Notes under the pieces: model-generated
What the model was told of the DNA's origin: nothing
Database searches by the model: none
The model's input: the letters and a program-made list of their open reading frames with translations, nothing else
Shown here: positions 25,095 through 34,873 of the stretch, one piece after another
Layout: the number at the start of each line of letters is the position of its first letter
Numbering within the stretch: the stretch's first letter is position 1
Made by a program: the position numbers and the translations under genes
Source of the DNA: Brevibacillus formosus
GTDB lineage: Bacteria; Bacillota; Bacilli; Brevibacillales; Brevibacillaceae
Assembly (NCBI RefSeq): GCF_003013405.1
Contig: NZ_PXZL01000013.1
Coordinates: 411,343-475,342 of the forward strand
Reading direction: 5' to 3'
Length of the DNA stretch: 64,000 bases

Positions 25095-28000
25095 ATGAAC
25101 AAGATGATTCTCTTTTTGCTTAAGAGACAACTGATTGTCTATTTGTTTACATTTTTGCTCATCCTTGCCGGACTGGGGTCCTTGTTCAGCTTTAATATTG
25201 AATTGGTACCGAAGACGAACTTCCCGGACATTTTTGTTCGAATCTCGGGTGGGTCACTCCCTCCTGAAGAGATGGAAGAGAAAATAACGAAGAAAGTAGA
25301 ACAAGAGCTAAAATCGATTAATGATATTAAAAAATATTCTTCTTCAACGAGTGCTGGCTATGTTAGTATCAATATTTCTGCGAATGAAGGAAAAGGCGAA
25401 AAAGTCAAGCAAGACGTACAAAATGCCGTCAACCGCCTCCGCAACAGTTTTCCCAAAGCCATTGATTCCGTAGAAGTCAACCAGAGCAGCTTTGGTGGCG
25501 AACAGATGATTGACTATGCCCTCGTAGGCGCTGATCCGAAGACGATGCTGAGTTTGGCCAAAACATCGATCAAGGACCGCATTGAGGAAATCGAGGGTGT
25601 CAAGGAAGTATCGGTTTCTGACCGAAGCTTCGAAAATAAAATTGCCATTTCCCTGTTGCCTGATCGACTGAATGCATATCAAACCAATCCTGCGGCAGTC
25701 ATCTCGCAACTGCAGGATACGAATTGGAAACAAGGGATTGGGACGCTGGAGAACACAGGTTTTGACACAGTAGTCATGATCGACAATTCGTACCAAAATG
25801 CGGAGGAAATGAGAGCACTGTCGATCGATACGCCGAAGGGAGCGGTTTCCCTCGATCAGCTCGCAGACATTGAGGACTTGCGCGGAAAAGTGAAAGATCA
25901 AGTAGCGCTTACGAACAGCTCCGTTTTTGTTAATTTGAGCGTTACACGATCGGATGGTTATGATTTGATCACCACGCAAGCAAAGGTAGAAGAGGTTGTT
26001 CGCGAATTAAATGCAGAAGCGAACGGCAAATATACCATCAAAGTAATGTTTGAAGGAGCTTCCTTCATTAAGCATGCGGTTTCCAACCTCAGTCGTGATG
26101 TGATGATCGGTGGAGCGCTTGCAATTATCATCCTGTTCGTATTCCTTCGCAACTGGAGGGTTACTCTCGTCATTGCAACGACGCTGCCACTCTCTGCTTT
26201 TATGACATTTATTGCGATGAAAATCGGCGGGTACAACATTGACATGATCAGCTTGTTGTCCTTGAGCTTATCCGTCGGATTGATCGTTGACGCCGCGATT
26301 GTGGTACTGGAGAGCATTTATCACTATCGAGAGAAAGGCGAGGAGCTCAAACAGGCGATTGTAAAAGGAACGAGAGAAGTATTGACGCCTGTGTTTACTT
26401 CGCAGCTTACGATTATTATCGTTTTCTTGCCGCTCGTCCTTGCAGATTTTGAAGACTGGCTCAAACCGATTTTGGGAACGATCGCGTTTACTGTATCTGC
26501 TGCCATTATCGCCTCAACAATCGCAGCATTCTTCTTTGTTCCCGTATTCTCCAATCGCTTCTTGCAAAAGGATAAGCATGTTTCGCTAGAAGGTGAAGGG
26601 AAAGAACACTTTATCATCCGTGCATTCAGCGGACTTTTGCAAATTGCGATTAGACATCGCGTCAAAACGATTATACTGGCGATTTTGATGCTAGTCGGAT
26701 CAGTATTCCTTACGCCAATGATGAAAACTGGCCAAGGGATCAATCCAAATGAAAATATCATTTTTGCCAATATTGAAATGCCGATCGGGTCTACACTGGA
26801 AAAAACACAAAAAGCAGCTGTAGCCGGGGAAGATGCTCTGCGGAAAATCCCCGAAATTAAAGATGTATTCTTCTTTGCTTCCAAGGAAAGTGCAGAGTTA
26901 TTCATTTCCTTGATTCCGAAAACAGAAAGAACAAGGGATAAGGAAGCTTTGAATGAAGATATCAACAATATTTTGAATGGGCTGCCAGGAATTGAATCGG
27001 TCTCTATGTCTTTCGGACAACAGGGTGGCAGCGCGCCGATCCAATTGGAAATCTTCGGCGATGACATGGAGCAGATGAGCAAGATCGCTACCGATCTGGA
27101 AGGGATGCTTTCTACCATCTCCGGTGTCGGCAACATTCGTAACGATTTTAAAGAAGGCAAGGAAAAGGTCACGTTATTGCCAAAAGAAGAAGCTCTCGCA
27201 AGGCTGAATGTAGATCATCGTTCGTTGTTACAACAATTGAGCGTGCTGATTGGCAGCCAACAAATTACTTCTATCACGCAGGACGGAATCGAAGTGAACG
27301 TAGTTGCTAAAATGCCTGATAACTGGCTGAAGCACCCGGATCAACTCAAAAACGTCATGGTGAGCGCGAAAAATGGTGCAGCAGTGCCTTTGGTTGACTT
27401 GGTAGAGATGACCTATAGCAAATCTCCAGTTACGATTCAGCACAAAAAAGGCGAGCGGATTATCACCGTTTCCGCTGAGCTTCAAGGTGGCGATTTGGCT
27501 GGAGTTGGTCGTGAGATCGGAGAGAAGCTCCCAGGTGTAGTGATTCCAGCGGGCTACAAAGTAGAGATCGCCGGAAAATTGAAAGAGCAAAGCACGAATA
27601 TGACACAAGCGATCTTAGTATTCGTCGGTGTGCTTGCATTGATCTATGTCGTTATGGTTGCTCAGTTCGGACGTCTTTCCCAGCCGTTCATCATCATGCT
27701 GACTATTCCAATGGCACTGGTCGGTGTCGTGTTAGGATTCGTCCTTACACAACGGACATTCGGTGAAATGGCGATGATTGGGATTATTATGCTGGTCGGT
27801 ATCGTCGTTTCCAATGCGATTCTCCTGATCGACCGGATCAACTTGCTCCGCAAGCGTGGAATGGATACAGCCGAAGCCATTATCCAAGGAACCAAAGAAC
27901 GGATTCGTCCTGTTATCATGACGAAGCTGACGGCGATTCTCGGGATGCTGCCGATGGGACTTGCGATGGCGGAAGGCTCTGATTTGGAAGCACCGCTCGC

Positions 28001-28190
28001 AACTGCCGTAATCGCTGGTTTGATCTTCCACACCATTGTTACGCTGGTGCTCGTTCCTGTCCTGTACTCCCTGTTTGAGGGGGCGAAGGAAAAAAGACTG
28101 GCGCGCAAAGCGGCTCGTCAAGCGAAGCGCGAAGCAAAACGAGAGGCAAAACAAAACAAAGACAAAAACGTACCTCCGACAGAGGTATAG
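25095..28190 (+). CDS. RND-family efflux pump, SwrC-like
   Basis: Proton-driven RND transporter of 1031 residues, the family length. Twelve membrane segments are expected: one near the N terminus, blocks of five and six around residues 330-530 and 850-990, and two large external loops between. SVGLIVDAAIVVLE in the fourth segment carries the proton-relay Asp. The nearest well-known Firmicute relative is SwrC (YerP) of B. subtilis, involved in surfactin resistance and swarming; that would suit a lipopeptide-producing genus but the substrate is unproven. The C-terminal tail is Lys/Arg-rich. Forms an operon with the upstream adaptor; a strong terminator follows. Confidence 0.9.
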   Translation: MNKMILFLLKRQLIVYLFTFLLILAGLGSLFSFNIELVPKTNFPDIFVRISGGSLPPEEMEEKITKKVEQELKSINDIKKYSSSTSAGYVSINISANEGKGEKVKQDVQNAVNRLRNSFPKAIDSVEVNQSSFGGEQMIDYALVGADPKTMLSLAKTSIKDRIEEIEGVKEVSVSDRSFENKIAISLLPDRLNAYQTNPAAVISQLQDTNWKQGIGTLENTGFDTVVMIDNSYQNAEEMRALSIDTPKGAVSLDQLADIEDLRGKVKDQVALTNSSVFVNLSVTRSDGYDLITTQAKVEEVVRELNAEANGKYTIKVMFEGASFIKHAVSNLSRDVMIGGALAIIILFVFLRNWRVTLVIATTLPLSAFMTFIAMKIGGYNIDMISLLSLSLSVGLIVDAAIVVLESIYHYREKGEELKQAIVKGTREVLTPVFTSQLTIIIVFLPLVLADFEDWLKPILGTIAFTVSAAIIASTIAAFFFVPVFSNRFLQKDKHVSLEGEGKEHFIIRAFSGLLQIAIRHRVKTIILAILMLVGSVFLTPMMKTGQGINPNENIIFANIEMPIGSTLEKTQKAAVAGEDALRKIPEIKDVFFFASKESAELFISLIPKTERTRDKEALNEDINNILNGLPGIESVSMSFGQQGGSAPIQLEIFGDDMEQMSKIATDLEGMLSTISGVGNIRNDFKEGKEKVTLLPKEEALARLNVDHRSLLQQLSVLIGSQQITSITQDGIEVNVVAKMPDNWLKHPDQLKNVMVSAKNGAAVPLVDLVEMTYSKSPVTIQHKKGERIITVSAELQGGDLAGVGREIGEKLPGVVIPAGYKVEIAGKLKEQSTNMTQAILVFVGVLALIYVVMVAQFGRLSQPFIIMLTIPMALVGVVLGFVLTQRTFGEMAMIGIIMLVGIVVSNAILLIDRINLLRKRGMDTAEAIIQGTKERIRPVIMTKLTAILGMLPMGLAMAEGSDLEAPLATAVIAGLIFHTIVTLVLVPVLYSLFEGAKEKRLARKAARQAKREAKREAKQNKDKNVPPTEV

Positions 28191-28198
28191 TAATTCGC

Positions 28199-28242
28199 AA
28201 GAGAAGGGGAGTATGTGCTGTACCCCTTCTCTTTTGCTTTTC
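28199..28242 (+). terminator. Rho-independent terminator of the RND operon
   Basis: Perfect arms AAGAGAAGGGG and CCCCTTCTCTT followed by TTGCTTTT. Confidence 0.85.
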
Positions 28243-28314
28243 CTTCGTCTGAAAGTTCTGTAGAATAAAGAGACCAAGATACAAACATGAGTGAACTATG
28301 AAAGGAGCATGCAA

Positions 28315-29103
28315 ATGGATCTGTTTTTGCAAGGAAAAACGGCTCTGGTACTCGCCTCCTCAAAAGGATTGGGGAAGGCAACAGCGGAGTGCCTCGCCCA
28401 AGAAGGAGCCAATGTCACGATATGCGGTAGAGATGAAGCTGCTCTGGAAATCGTTCGTGCTAAGATTGAACAGGCTACTGGAAAATCACCCCTTGCCGTA
28501 ACAGTGGATGTGACTAAGGAAGAAGATATCAAGCGTGTTGTCGAAGAAACGGTCAAGCATTTTGGCAGCGTCGATATATTAATTAACAATTCAGGTGGAC
28601 CTGCAACAGGCAGATTCGATCAGCTCACCGACGAGCAATGGATGCAAGCCTTCCAGCTAAATTTGCTCAGCTATGTACGTGCGATTCGTGCTGTTTTGCC
28701 TCATATGCGAGCGAACCAATTTGGCAGAATCATCAACTTCGCTTCCTCGTCCTTTAAACAGCCGATTGAGAATTTGCTCCTCTCCAATACGTTTCGTACA
28801 GGGGTATTGGGCCTTTCCAAGACGCTTTCTTCAGAACTCGGACCAGATGGGATTCTGATTAACACCATTGGACCTGGCAGAATTGCGACGGATCGGGTGG
28901 CACAACTGGATGGGCTTACCGCAGAGGCGAAGAGCATCAGTGCTGATGAAGTTAGGGAAAATTGGGAGAAGCAAATCCCATTGGGCAGATACGGTCAGCC
29001 TGACGAGTTTGCTCGCATGGTGACGTTCTTGGCCTCGCCAGCAAACAGCTACGTGACAGGTCAATCCTTCCTCGTCGACGGTGGCTTGATCCGCGCGATC
29101 TAA
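28315..29103 (+). CDS. Short-chain dehydrogenase/reductase
   Basis: Classical SDR of 262 residues using NAD(P)H. The cofactor site is ASSKGLGKA near residue 15, followed by NNSGG and the catalytic triad region in which the usual Tyr-x-x-x-Lys is replaced: the segment after [10 protein letters not shown] reads [12 protein letters not shown], with Phe at the Tyr position. It resembles the 3-oxoacyl-ACP reductase-like branch in which this tyrosine is often altered. AAAGGAG lies 8 bp before ATG 28315, preferred over GTG 28291. The yajQ gene follows at 20 bp, perhaps co-transcribed. Substrate unknown. Confidence 0.85.
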   Translation: MDLFLQGKTALVLASSKGLGKATAECLAQEGANVTICGRDEAALEIVRAKIEQATGKSPLAVTVDVTKEEDIKRVVEETVKHFGSVDILINNSGGPATGRFDQLTDEQWMQAFQLNLLSYVRAIRAVLPHMRANQFGRIINFASSSFKQPIENLLLSNTFRTGVLGLSKTLSSELGPDGILINTIGPGRIATDRVAQLDGLTAEAKSISADEVRENWEKQIPLGRYGQPDEFARMVTFLASPANSYVTGQSFLVDGGLIRAI

Positions 29104-29123
29104 TAGTAGAGAGGAGAATTTCT

Positions 29124-29615
29124 TTGAGTAAAGAGAGCTCATTTGATATCGTGTCCAAAGTAGAATTGTCCGAAGTGAACAATGCGATTCAAACCGCATT
29201 AAAGGAAATAGAAAATCGCTTTGACTTCAAAGGCAGCAAGAGCAGCATCTCCTTGGAAAAGGAAGAGCTGGTACTCGTCTCTGATGACGACTTCAAGCTC
29301 AGTCAGGTAAAAGACATTTTGCTTGGCAAGCTCGTCAAACGCGATGTCCCGATCAAAAACCTCGACTACGGCAAAATTGAACCGGCAGCGGGCGGCACTG
29401 TCCGCCAGCGTGTCAAGCTGGTGCAGGGGATCGACAAAGACAATGCGAAAAAAATCAACAGCATCATCAAAGATACAGGACTCAAAGTGAAAACACAGAT
29501 TCAAGACGATCAAATTCGCGTGACAGGAAAAAGCAAAGACGAATTGCAGCAAATCATCAACGCGATTCGCAAGGCTGATCTGCCATTGGAAGTGCAATTT
29601 ATTAACTACCGCTAA
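29124..29615 (+). CDS. YajQ-family nucleotide-binding protein
   Basis: A 163-residue cytosolic protein of the YajQ/DUF520 family, two ferredoxin-like domains in tandem. Signatures: [18 protein letters not shown] at the N terminus, RFDFKGSKS near residue 32, and the closing [11 protein letters not shown]. Some members bind cyclic di-GMP and act with transcription factors; whether this one does cannot be told. Translation begins at TTG behind GAGAGGAG. It sits 20 bp after the SDR gene. The inverted repeat 29627-29679 immediately follows its stop. Confidence 0.92.
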   Translation: MSKESSFDIVSKVELSEVNNAIQTALKEIENRFDFKGSKSSISLEKEELVLVSDDDFKLSQVKDILLGKLVKRDVPIKNLDYGKIEPAAGGTVRQRVKLVQGIDKDNAKKINSIIKDTGLKVKTQIQDDQIRVTGKSKDELQQIINAIRKADLPLEVQFINYR

Positions 29616-29626
29616 TTACTAGAGGT

Positions 29627-29679
29627 TGCTCAAAAAGTCGTCTTTTGATCACGAACGTAAAAAGCCAACTTTTTGAGCA
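29627..29679 (+). repeat. MITE-like inverted repeat or large hairpin
   Basis: Perfect 12-bp arms TGCTCAAAAAGT (29627-29638) and ACTTTTTGAGCA (29668-29679); the inner sequence also pairs partly (GTCGTCTTTT with AAAAAGCCAAC), making a near-palindrome of 53 bp. Such GCTCAAAAAGT-type ends resemble IS-derived miniature elements of Bacillales. It could double as a terminator for yajQ, although the run after the stem is not T-rich. Confidence 0.5.
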
Positions 29680-29775
29680 CTGACTACTAGAAAAGATTTT
29701 GCTTCTAACTCTCTTCACTCTCGCATATGCATGTACAAATAAGTGACAAGCACTTGCGAAAGGGAGAGTAGAGAC

Positions 29776-30252
29776 ATGAAGGTCTTTATTATCAGTATGC
29801 GCAATCTCATTTTGGGCGGAATTGTCTTTCTTGTAGCACTGGTAGCGGGAATCGTACTTTTGGTCAAAGACCCCCTGAGCGTCTCGGACTCTTATCGACC
29901 ATCAGATCCAACTGCTTCTGTTACAACGACGGCTCCCGTGAATCAGCCAGCAGGGTCAGAAAAGCCGGCGCTGAACATGGAGGTCAAGGTGGATGGGACG
30001 ACGGCAGAAGTATCCTTGCTGACTGAGAACTTCACGTTTGTCCAGGACAGTGGTGAATTGGCCGAAGCCCCAGTCTTCGGAGAGGGACACGCACATTTAT
30101 ACCTGAATGGCGAACCAAAAGGGATGATTTATCAACCAGAGTTTTTGCTGAAAAAGTTGCCCAAGGGAGAGCATGAAATTCGCGTAGAGCTCAACTACAG
30201 CAATCATCTGCCATACAAGGTAGAGACTACGAAAAAAATCGTTGTGAAGTAA
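29776..30252 (+). CDS. Membrane-anchored extracytoplasmic protein with GHAHLYLNG motif
   Basis: A 158-residue protein with an N-terminal membrane helix (residues about 8-29), a Ser/Thr/Pro-rich linker (about 38-65) and a compact external beta domain of about 90 residues. That domain contains GEGHAHLYLNGEPKG and LPKGEHEIRVEL, a pattern like small immunoglobulin-type domains that display His for metal binding. I do not recognise a named family. ATG 29776 follows AGGGAGAG; an in-frame ATG at 29743 lacks a site. It stands alone between the inverted repeat and a terminator. A copper- or cell-surface function is conceivable but unsupported. Confidence 0.7.
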   Translation: MKVFIISMRNLILGGIVFLVALVAGIVLLVKDPLSVSDSYRPSDPTASVTTTAPVNQPAGSEKPALNMEVKVDGTTAEVSLLTENFTFVQDSGELAEAPVFGEGHAHLYLNGEPKGMIYQPEFLLKKLPKGEHEIRVELNYSNHLPYKVETTKKIVVK

Positions 30253-30260
30253 AACAGATC

Positions 30261-30290
30261 GCGTTCCGCAAAAGGGACGCTTTTCTTTTT
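30261..30290 (+). terminator. Rho-independent terminator
   Basis: Arms GCGTTCC and GGGACGC (one G-U pair) with TTTTCTTTTT after them. Confidence 0.7.
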
Positions 30291-30388
30291 GGGGAGGAAG
30301 GGAGGGAAGGACGTTAACGGAAAAAGAAGGGATTGTGGCGGAAAAGAAGAATTCTACAGAATAGTCTGAATGTTTTGGGGGTGCTTGT

Positions 30389-32047
30389 ATGATTCATATG
30401 ACCACAATCGGCAACATGTTAGACGACACAGCCAGTAAGTATCAGGAAAAGGAAGCGCTGGTTTATCACGAACGAGGTCTTCGCTATACGTTTGGGGAAT
30501 TTCAAGCGATATGCAATCAAGCAGCGCGAGGATTTATGTCCCTTGGCATTCAAAAAGGGGAAAATATCGCGATTTGGGCAACCAATGTGCCAGAATGGGT
30601 GATCTCGCAATTTGCCACAGCGAAAATGGGCGGTGTACTGGTAACAGTCAATACGAGCTACCGGGTACATGAACTGGAGTATTTGCTGCGTCAATCAGAG
30701 TCGACGACGCTTCTCTTAATAGATTCCTATCGCGATGCGAATTATCTCGCCATGATTCAAGAGATTTGCCCGGAGTTACAGACATGTGAACCTGGAGCGC
30801 TGCAATCCAAAAGGCTTCCGCATTTAAAAAATGTCATTTATCTAGGGAATGAGCGACAACCCGGAATGTTTTTGTGGAGTGATTTGCTCGAACGTGCCGC
30901 ATTGGTCACGGAAGAAGAGCGGATCGCGCGTCAGGCGACGCTCCTACCTGATGATGTCATCAATATGCAGTACACATCTGGCACGACTGGCTTTCCTAAA
31001 GGAGTCATGCTGTCACATGTCAATATCGTCAACAATGCGATCAAGGTAGCGGAATGTCAGCGGCTCGGGTTAGAGGATAAGGTGTGTATTCCGGTTCCGT
31101 TTTTCCACTGCTTTGGCTGTGTGATGGGGACCTTGGCATGTGTGGCGACAGGTGCGACGATGGTTCCTGTCATCGCCTTTGATCCTGGCGTGGTACTTGC
31201 GGTTGTGGAGGCAGAACGCTGCACAGCACTATACGGTGTACCCACGATGTTTATTGCCGAATTGAACCACCCGACGTTTGCCGAACGTGACCTCAGCTCG
31301 CTTCGTACAGGCATTATGGCTGGGTCTTTATGTCCGATTGAGGTCATGAAAAAGGTCGTCGATCAAATGGGGATCCGAGACATTACAATTGCGTACGGAC
31401 AAACCGAAGCATCTCCCGTCATCACACAGACTGTACCAGAGGACTCCCTCGAGCGAAAAGTATCCACTGTCGGTCGTCTGCATGCGGAGGTAGAAGCAAA
31501 AATTATCGATCCGGCGACAGGTGACATTTTGCCGCCAGGGGTGCAAGGCGAGCTGTGCACGCGAGGATATTTGGTCATGAAAGGCTATTACAACATGCCG
31601 GAGGAGACAGTGAAAGCGATTGATCACGAAGGCTGGCTACATACCGGAGATTTGGCAACCGTCGATGAAGAAGGCTACTATCGGATTACGGGCAGGCTTA
31701 AAGACATGATCATTCGCGGAGGGGAAAATATATATCCACGTGAAGTGGAAGAATTCCTCTATACGCATCCAAAAGTGTTGGACGTACAGATTGTAGGTGT
31801 ACCTGATGCCAAATACGGCGAGCAGGTATTAGCGTGCATTCGGGTAAAGCCTAACGAGACGTTGTCCGAGGATGAGGTGCGGGATTATTGCGAAGGGAAG
31901 ATTGCTCATTACAAAATCCCACGCTACATACAGTTTGTAGACGAATATCCGATGACGGCTTCCGGTAAAATACAAAAGTTCAAGCTACGGGAGCAAGCGT
32001 TGCAGTTATTTGGACAAAGCAATCCAAACCAAACGGGAACTGCATAG
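30389..32047 (+). CDS. Acyl-CoA synthetase, AMP-binding family
   Basis: Activates a carboxylic acid, probably a medium- or long-chain fatty acid, to its CoA thioester with ATP. The 552-residue protein has the ANL family motifs: the P-loop [16 protein letters not shown] (about residue 195), YGQTEASP, the hinge region with GWLHTGDLA and [16 protein letters not shown], and the catalytic lysine in TASGKIQKF near the C terminus. It begins at ATG 30389 preceded by GGGGGTG. Single gene between terminators. Substrate range is not determinable; the order of motifs fits FadD/FadK-like ligases better than peptide synthetases. Confidence 0.9.
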   Translation: MIHMTTIGNMLDDTASKYQEKEALVYHERGLRYTFGEFQAICNQAARGFMSLGIQKGENIAIWATNVPEWVISQFATAKMGGVLVTVNTSYRVHELEYLLRQSESTTLLLIDSYRDANYLAMIQEICPELQTCEPGALQSKRLPHLKNVIYLGNERQPGMFLWSDLLERAALVTEEERIARQATLLPDDVINMQYTSGTTGFPKGVMLSHVNIVNNAIKVAECQRLGLEDKVCIPVPFFHCFGCVMGTLACVATGATMVPVIAFDPGVVLAVVEAERCTALYGVPTMFIAELNHPTFAERDLSSLRTGIMAGSLCPIEVMKKVVDQMGIRDITIAYGQTEASPVITQTVPEDSLERKVSTVGRLHAEVEAKIIDPATGDILPPGVQGELCTRGYLVMKGYYNMPEETVKAIDHEGWLHTGDLATVDEEGYYRITGRLKDMIIRGGENIYPREVEEFLYTHPKVLDVQIVGVPDAKYGEQVLACIRVKPNETLSEDEVRDYCEGKIAHYKIPRYIQFVDEYPMTASGKIQKFKLREQALQLFGQSNPNQTGTA

Positions 32048-32057
32048 GATGAGTTCA

Positions 32058-32090
32058 AAGCGCTAGGGAGATGCTCCTGGCGCTTTTTTT
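32058..32090 (+). terminator. Rho-independent terminator of the acyl-CoA synthetase gene
   Basis: AAGCGCTAGGGAG / CTCCTGGCGCTT hairpin with ATG loop and seven T. Confidence 0.8.
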
Positions 32091-32164
32091 AGATAGTTCT
32101 TTACTTTCGAGCAACTCTTGACTAAGATAAGTGGAAATTAAAAATAGGAGAGGTGCAGCCTAGC

Positions 32165-32671
32165 ATGGAAGTTAGATTTTTGGGACCAGACGATGCAGAA
32201 GAGTTGGTAAAGATTAGACTGGAAGGGCTGCAAACAGACCCAGACGCATTCGGCTCTACCTATGAAGAGGCAATGCAGGTATCGATGGAAGAGTGGCGGC
32301 AAAGACTTTCTCAAGGGGAGTCAGGTGATAGCGGCTATTTTGGAGCATTTGTAGAAGGAGAGCTGGCTGGCATCATCGGTTTTTTCCGCCACAGAGGGCA
32401 GAAAGCGAGACACAAAGCTTCTATCGTCTCCATGTACGTTCGTGAAGTGTATCGCGGGACAGGTGTCGCACAAGCGCTCATGCAGGCAGAGCTAGCCTAC
32501 TTAAAGGAGCGGGGAGATATCGACACGGTACAGCTTGCTGTCGTGACGACCAATCCGGCTGCCATTCGTCTCTATGAGAAAATGGGTTTTCTTCCATATG
32601 GTTTAGAAAAGCGTGCACTGAAAAATGGCGATCAATACTTTGATGAGAGCCACATGTATATTCTTCTATAG
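32165..32671 (+). CDS. GNAT-family N-acetyltransferase
   Basis: A 168-residue acetyl-CoA-dependent acetyltransferase. The acetyl-CoA motif A reads VREVYRGTGVAQALMQA, preceded by the beta-4 strand SIVSMYV, and motif B ends NPAAIRLYEKMGF, so the single domain is complete. ATG 32165 is chosen: AGGTG lies 9 bp upstream, while the GTG at 32153 overlaps the ribosome binding site. It converges on leuD and shares its terminator. The acceptor (protein N terminus, amine or antibiotic) is unknown. Confidence 0.85.
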   Translation: MEVRFLGPDDAEELVKIRLEGLQTDPDAFGSTYEEAMQVSMEEWRQRLSQGESGDSGYFGAFVEGELAGIIGFFRHRGQKARHKASIVSMYVREVYRGTGVAQALMQAELAYLKERGDIDTVQLAVVTTNPAAIRLYEKMGFLPYGLEKRALKNGDQYFDESHMYILL

Positions 32672-32680
32672 GAAAACATG

Positions 32681-32723
32681 AAAAAAGCGAAGGCTCACAT
32701 TAGTGGATGCCTTCGCTTTTTCT
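32681..32723. terminator. Bidirectional terminator between GNAT and leuD
   Basis: AAAAAGCGAAGGC and GCCTTCGCTTTTT arms give a T run on both strands, serving the two convergent genes. Confidence 0.85.
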
Positions 32724-32747
32724 ATGCGCTACGCTATGGATGAAAAC

Positions 32748-33332
32748 CTAACGACTTGCCTCGTATGCAGCGATCTTATCCTCATACTGCAACGTAATTC
32801 CAATATCGTCGAGACCATTCAGTAGGCAGTAACGACGATACGAGTCAACCTCGAACGGGTAGGAGAGACCATCATTGTCACGAACGACTTGTTCTTGCAA
32901 ATCGATGGTCAGTTGGTAGTTCGGCTTGTTTTGAGCACGATTGAACAGCTCATCGACTTGTTCTTCGCTCAACTTGATCGGCAGGATGCCGTTTTTGAAG
33001 CAGTTATTGTAAAAAATGTCCGCAAAGGATGGAGCAATCACACAGCGGAAGCCATAATCAAGGAGTGCCCATGGCGCATGCTCACGAGAGGAGCCGCAGC
33101 CAAAATTGTTGCGGGCAAGAAGGACAGTGGACTCCTTGTACGCAGGTGTATTCAGAATGAACGAATCGATTGGCTCACCATCGACAGTAAAGCGCCATTC
33201 GTAGAACAGAAATTGGCCAAAACCGCTGCGCTCAATGCGCTTCAAGAACTGCTTAGGGATAATAGCGTCCGTATCTACGTTTACACGATCGAGTGGGGCT
33301 ACCACTCCGGTGTGGATGACAAATGGATTCAT
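32748..33332 (-). CDS. leuD: 3-isopropylmalate dehydratase small subunit
   Basis: With LeuC forms isopropylmalate isomerase, the second step of leucine synthesis (2- to 3-isopropylmalate). The 194-residue protein has the swivel-domain motifs: [14 protein letters not shown] near the N terminus and [16 protein letters not shown] around residue 73. Its start overlaps the leuC stop by 4 bp, so the two are translationally coupled. The neighbouring leuA and leuB are not in this window, which differs from the ilv-leu operon of B. subtilis. Confidence 0.95.
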   Translation of the reverse strand: MNPFVIHTGVVAPLDRVNVDTDAIIPKQFLKRIERSGFGQFLFYEWRFTVDGEPIDSFILNTPAYKESTVLLARNNFGCGSSREHAPWALLDYGFRCVIAPSFADIFYNNCFKNGILPIKLSEEQVDELFNRAQNKPNYQLTIDLQEQVVRDNDGLSYPFEVDSYRRYCLLNGLDDIGITLQYEDKIAAYEASR

Positions 33333-34759
33333 TGGAAGACCTCCTTGCTAGCGTTCTCGCTTTTCCATTCACGAACATCTACGAAGTGACCTGCGATAGC
33401 GGCTGCTGCTGCCATTTCCGGGCTGACCAGATGTGTCCGTCCCCCGCGTCCTTGACGTCCTTCGAAGTTCCGGTTTGAGGTAGAAGCACAACGCTCACCC
33501 TCGGACAGAATATCCGGGTTCATGGCCAGACACATGGAGCAACCAGATTCGCGCCAGTCAAAGCCAGCCTCTTGGAAAATGAGGTGCAAGCCTTCTTGCT
33601 CAGCAAGCTGCTTAACTGCTTGAGAGCCAGGAACGACCATCGCGTGTACGGAAGGGGAGACCTTGCGTCCTTTTGCCACTTCGGCTGCTTTGCGCAAGTC
33701 CTCGATCCGACCGTTTGTACAGGAGCCGATAAAGACGCGATCGATTTTGATTTCGCTCATAGGGGTGCCAGGCGCAAGGTCCATATACGCCAGAGCATCT
33801 TGTGCCGCTTTGCGCTGTGCGGCTGTCTCGAATGACTCAGGGCTTGGAACCGTGCTCGTAATGTTCGTCCCCATACCAGGGCTCGTTCCCCACGTCACTT
33901 GCGGTGCGATCTCGGCTGCATCGATTTCTACACAGGCATCAAACACAGCGCCTTTGTCCGTGCACAGCTCTTTCCAAGCCTCAACAGCTGCAAGGAAATC
34001 TTCTCCTTGCGGAACATAGCGCTTGCCTTTCAAGTAGTCAAACGTAGTCTGGTCAGGAGCGATTAAGCCGGCACGAGCGCCACCTTCAATCGTCATGTTG
34101 CACACAGTCATGCGTTCTTCCATGGTCAGGCTGCGGATCGCAGCGCCTGTGTATTCTACGACGTAGCCAGTTGCAAAGTCAGTTCCGTATTTTGCGATAA
34201 TCGCCAAAATTAAATCTTTTGCACTTACACCAAATGGCAGGTCGCCGTTTACGCGTACTTCCATCGTTTTTGGTTTGGATTGCTGCAGGCATTGCGTTGC
34301 GAGTACATGCTCCACCTCGCTGGTACCAATACCGAAGGCGAGGGCACCGAACGCTCCGTGAGTGGAGGTGTGGCTGTCGCCGCAGACGATTGTTTTGCCT
34401 GGATGCGTGAGCCCGAGCTCAGGACCAATGACGTGGACGATCCCTTGATCCGGACTGTTCAGATCCGCGAGAGTAATCCCGAACTCCTCACAGTTCGCCG
34501 TCAAGGTTTCCATTTGTTGACGAGAAATCGGATCTTTGACATTAAAACGGTCAGCAGTCGGTACGTTGTGGTCCATGGTTGCGAAGGTAAGCTCTGGACG
34601 GCGTACTCTGCGACCGGCTAAACGGAGTCCTTCGAAGGCTTGCGGCGAAGTCACCTCGTGAACCAGGTGCAGGTCGATATACAAAAGGCTCGGCTTGCCT
34701 GCCTCTTCGTGAATAACGTGATTGTCCCAAATCTTTTCAAACATCGTACGGGCTGTCAT
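33329..34759 (-). CDS. leuC: 3-isopropylmalate dehydratase large subunit
   Basis: Catalytic subunit with a [4Fe-4S] cluster, 476 residues, normal length. The cluster cysteines are in FIGSCTNGR and [12 protein letters not shown]. Other aconitase-superfamily motifs: DHNVPT near residue 65 and [20 protein letters not shown] near residue 142. It starts at ATG behind GGAGGAAAA and lies divergent from the LysR-type gene, with 114 bp between. A sigma-A-like promoter is visible at 34796-34824. No T-box leader is possible in so short a gap. Confidence 0.95.
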   Translation of the reverse strand: MTARTMFEKIWDNHVIHEEAGKPSLLYIDLHLVHEVTSPQAFEGLRLAGRRVRRPELTFATMDHNVPTADRFNVKDPISRQQMETLTANCEEFGITLADLNSPDQGIVHVIGPELGLTHPGKTIVCGDSHTSTHGAFGALAFGIGTSEVEHVLATQCLQQSKPKTMEVRVNGDLPFGVSAKDLILAIIAKYGTDFATGYVVEYTGAAIRSLTMEERMTVCNMTIEGGARAGLIAPDQTTFDYLKGKRYVPQGEDFLAAVEAWKELCTDKGAVFDACVEIDAAEIAPQVTWGTSPGMGTNITSTVPSPESFETAAQRKAAQDALAYMDLAPGTPMSEIKIDRVFIGSCTNGRIEDLRKAAEVAKGRKVSPSVHAMVVPGSQAVKQLAEQEGLHLIFQEAGFDWRESGCSMCLAMNPDILSEGERCASTSNRNFEGRQGRGGRTHLVSPEMAAAAAIAGHFVDVREWKSENASKEVFQ

Positions 34760-34795
34760 TTTGTTTTCCTCCTTCGTTCAAAAACTCTTAACAAG

Positions 34796-34824
34796 GTTGT
34801 AACATGGCAAAGAGAATAGTTCAA
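34796..34824 (-). promoter_or_regulatory. Probable leuCD promoter
   Basis: Read on the minus strand: TTGAAC (34824-34819), 17-bp spacer, TACAAC (34801-34796). Gives a start near 34789, about 30 bp upstream of leuC. Confidence 0.45.
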
Positions 34825-34845
34825 AGATATAATAATTATAAGAAG

Positions 34846-34862
34846 GATAGTTTTTGCCTATC
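34846..34862. promoter_or_regulatory. LysR-type operator dyad
   Basis: GATAG-N7-CTATC, a perfect dyad of the T-N11-A type bound by LysR regulators and close in spacing to the ATAA-N7-TTAT box of CcpC. It lies over the ribosome binding site of the regulator gene and upstream of the leuC promoter; a TATAAT (34828-34833) precedes it. Confidence 0.45.
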
Positions 34863-34873
34863 GGGAGGTCTTT

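Noticed and set aside
34760..34873. T-box or leader attenuator before leuC
   Set aside because: The whole gap is 114 bp and holds divergent promoters; no specifier or terminator/antiterminator could fit.
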